From contig NZ_CP015698.1 in the NCBI RefSeq assembly GCF_002163715.1, positions 3,202,201 through 3,266,200 on the forward strand: DNA of 64,000 nt, in the 5' to 3' direction. Shown one piece after another: positions 62,539 to 64,000 of the stretch (position 1 is its first letter; each line of letters begins with the position of its first letter). A model generated the notes under the pieces. The model ran no database searches and was not told where the DNA came from. It was given only the letters and a program-made list of their open reading frames with translations. This stretch comes from Curvibacter sp. AEP1-3. GTDB lineage: Bacteria; Pseudomonadota; Gammaproteobacteria; Burkholderiales; Burkholderiaceae_C. The translations under genes and the position numbers were made by a program.

Positions 62539-63771
62539 ATGACTTACCAACAACTCACCGTAGAAAACGGTGTACCCGTAAAGATGTGGACCAATGGCGT
62601 GCCCATCGAGGCTGAGGCACAGAAGCAACTGGTGAACGCGGCCAAGTTGCCCATTGTGTTCAGTCACGTGGCAGTGATGCCCGATGTCCACTACGGCATT
62701 GGCGCCACTATCGGCAGCGTGATTCCCACGATCAAGGCCATCATTCCTGCCGCGGTGGGCGTGGATATAGGTTGTGGAATGATCGCTTGCAAGACCACGC
62801 TGGTGGCCAGCGATTTGCCCGATAACCTGGGCCCGCTGCGCAGCGAGATTGAAAAGGCGGTGCCGCACGGCATGTCGCCCAAGCAATTCCGCCGTGAAGG
62901 AAGCAACCGCGACAAGGGTTCGTGGGAAAACACGCCGGCTGCTGCAGATGCGGCATGGGCCCAACTGGTCGACGAGTTCGACGCCATTTGCCAAGATTAC
63001 CCGCGGCTGAAGAATACCAACAACCATCGCCACATGGGAACCTTGGGTGGAGGCAACCACTTTGTGGAGATTTGCCTGGATGAGGCGCAGAGCGTGTGGA
63101 TCATGCTACACAGCGGTTCGCGCGGTGTGGGCAATGCCATTGGTACGCACTTTATTGAGCTGGCCAAGAAGGATGCCGAAATGCACCAGCGCAACCTGCC
63201 GGACCAGGACCTAGCCTACTTTGAAGAAGGTGCCCAGTACTTTGGTGACTACGTGCGTGGCGTGGGTTGGGCGCAGAAGTTTGCACGCCTGAACCGCGAG
63301 GTGATGATGCAGGCCGTGATTGGTGCGCTACGCAAGACTATTGCCATGCCGTTCGAGACACACCTGGAAGCGGTGAACTGCCACCACAACTATGTGCAGA
63401 AGGAAACGCACTTTGGGCAAGAGGTGTTCGTGACTCGCAAGGGCGCCGTGAGCGCTAAGGCGGGTGAGCTGGGGATTATTCCCGGCAGCATGGGAGCCAA
63501 GAGTTTCATCGTGCGCGGCAAGGGCAACCCGGAAAGCTTCAACAGCTGCAGCCACGGTGCAGGTCGCACCATGAGCCGCACCAAGGCCAAGAAGCTGTTC
63601 ACCGTGCAGGACCAGATAGATGCAACTGCCGGAGTGGAGTGCCGCAAGGACGCCGACGTGATCGACGAAATTCCGATGGCCTACAAGGACATCGACGCCG
63701 TGATGGCCGCGCAAAGCGATCTGGTCGAGGTGGTGTACACCTTGAAGCAGGTGGTGTGTGTGAAAGGTTAG
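62539..63771 (+). CDS. rtcB: RNA-splicing ligase RtcB
   Basis: 410 residues from the ATG at 62539, GGAGAG upstream; an ATG ten codons earlier is possible. Motifs: MPDVHYGIGATIGSV, VGVDIGCGM with metal-binding C79, GTLGGGNHFVEI, LHSGSRGVGN, CHHNYV, GSMGAKSFIVRG and the guanylated His in NSCSHGAGRTMSR. Joins 2',3'-cyclic phosphate or 3'-phosphate ends to 5'-OH, using GTP and Mn2+. This is the canonical tRNA-repair type, in contrast to RtcB2 at 57477. Confidence 0.95.
   Translation: MTYQQLTVENGVPVKMWTNGVPIEAEAQKQLVNAAKLPIVFSHVAVMPDVHYGIGATIGSVIPTIKAIIPAAVGVDIGCGMIACKTTLVASDLPDNLGPLRSEIEKAVPHGMSPKQFRREGSNRDKGSWENTPAAADAAWAQLVDEFDAICQDYPRLKNTNNHRHMGTLGGGNHFVEICLDEAQSVWIMLHSGSRGVGNAIGTHFIELAKKDAEMHQRNLPDQDLAYFEEGAQYFGDYVRGVGWAQKFARLNREVMMQAVIGALRKTIAMPFETHLEAVNCHHNYVQKETHFGQEVFVTRKGAVSAKAGELGIIPGSMGAKSFIVRGKGNPESFNSCSHGAGRTMSRTKAKKLFTVQDQIDATAGVECRKDADVIDEIPMAYKDIDAVMAAQSDLVEVVYTLKQVVCVKG

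Positions 63772-64000
<229 letters not shown>

Overview
The window reads as a chromosomal segment of a betaproteobacterium of the Comamonadaceae, close to Rhodoferax or Polaromonas. This rests on the high-GC gene style, the many Bug-type solute receptors, a protocatechuate 4,5-cleavage operon with the gene order known from Comamonas, and two dispersed repeat families that I associate with this family. No rRNA, canonical tRNA, CRISPR array or complete insertion sequence was seen. The assignment is inference from content, not a database match.

Layout: (1) 1-5.1 kb is visibly AT-richer and holds one giant minus-strand reading frame that runs off the left edge (at least 1,535 codons). Its C-terminal part carries the full R-K-H-R-H-Y signature of a tyrosine recombinase, so this looks like the edge of an integrated element. 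(2) 5.1-8.7 kb: an unknown protein, an SbtA-type bicarbonate permease with a divergent LysR regulator, and a ParB-domain protein. (3) 8.8-16.6 kb: a complete branched-chain-amino-acid-type ABC transporter (receptor, livH, livM, livG, livF), then a Bug receptor, a DUF1932 dehydrogenase and an AEC transporter. (4) 16.6-25.2 kb: a lipoprotein, a second Bug receptor and a LysR regulator, divergent from a ligJ-K-I-A-B-C operon converting protocatechuate to pyruvate and oxaloacetate, closed by a strong terminator. (5) 25.2-38.1 kb: DUF2721 protein, molybdopterin oxidoreductase, M20 amidohydrolase, coaX, fused acyl-CoA mutase icmF with a perfect palindromic operator, and a GGDEF-EAL protein. (6) 37.2-42.8 kb: a second Liv-type operon with a co-transcribed esterase. 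(7) 42.8-56.8 kb: housekeeping and signalling genes, including dbpA, an RsbQ-like hydrolase coupled to a PAS-GGDEF cyclase, M48 and M14 peptidases, FKBP, HD-GYP, cytochrome b, a tannase-like esterase and another GGDEF cyclase. (8) 56.8-64 kb: an RNA-repair locus.

The RNA-repair locus is the most interesting part. The sigma-54 activator RtcR (CARF plus AAA+) is transcribed to the left, followed by rtcB2 and prfH, whose known relatives repair damaged 16S rRNA and rescue the stalled ribosomes. To the right, a near-consensus sigma-54 promoter starts a leader of about 520 nt before slipin, rtcB and rtcA (cut by the window end). The leader contains two tRNA-like modules, each with a canonical T-arm but an acceptor helix of only five pairs, plus several hairpins. 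The arrangement suggests one regulator controlling tRNA repair, rRNA repair and structured tRNA-mimic RNAs.

A dispersed element of about 50 bp recurs at least six times between genes. It also appears inside three coding sequences: the icmF interdomain linker, the C-terminus of ligB, and a Bug signal peptide. In each case the reading frame is kept.
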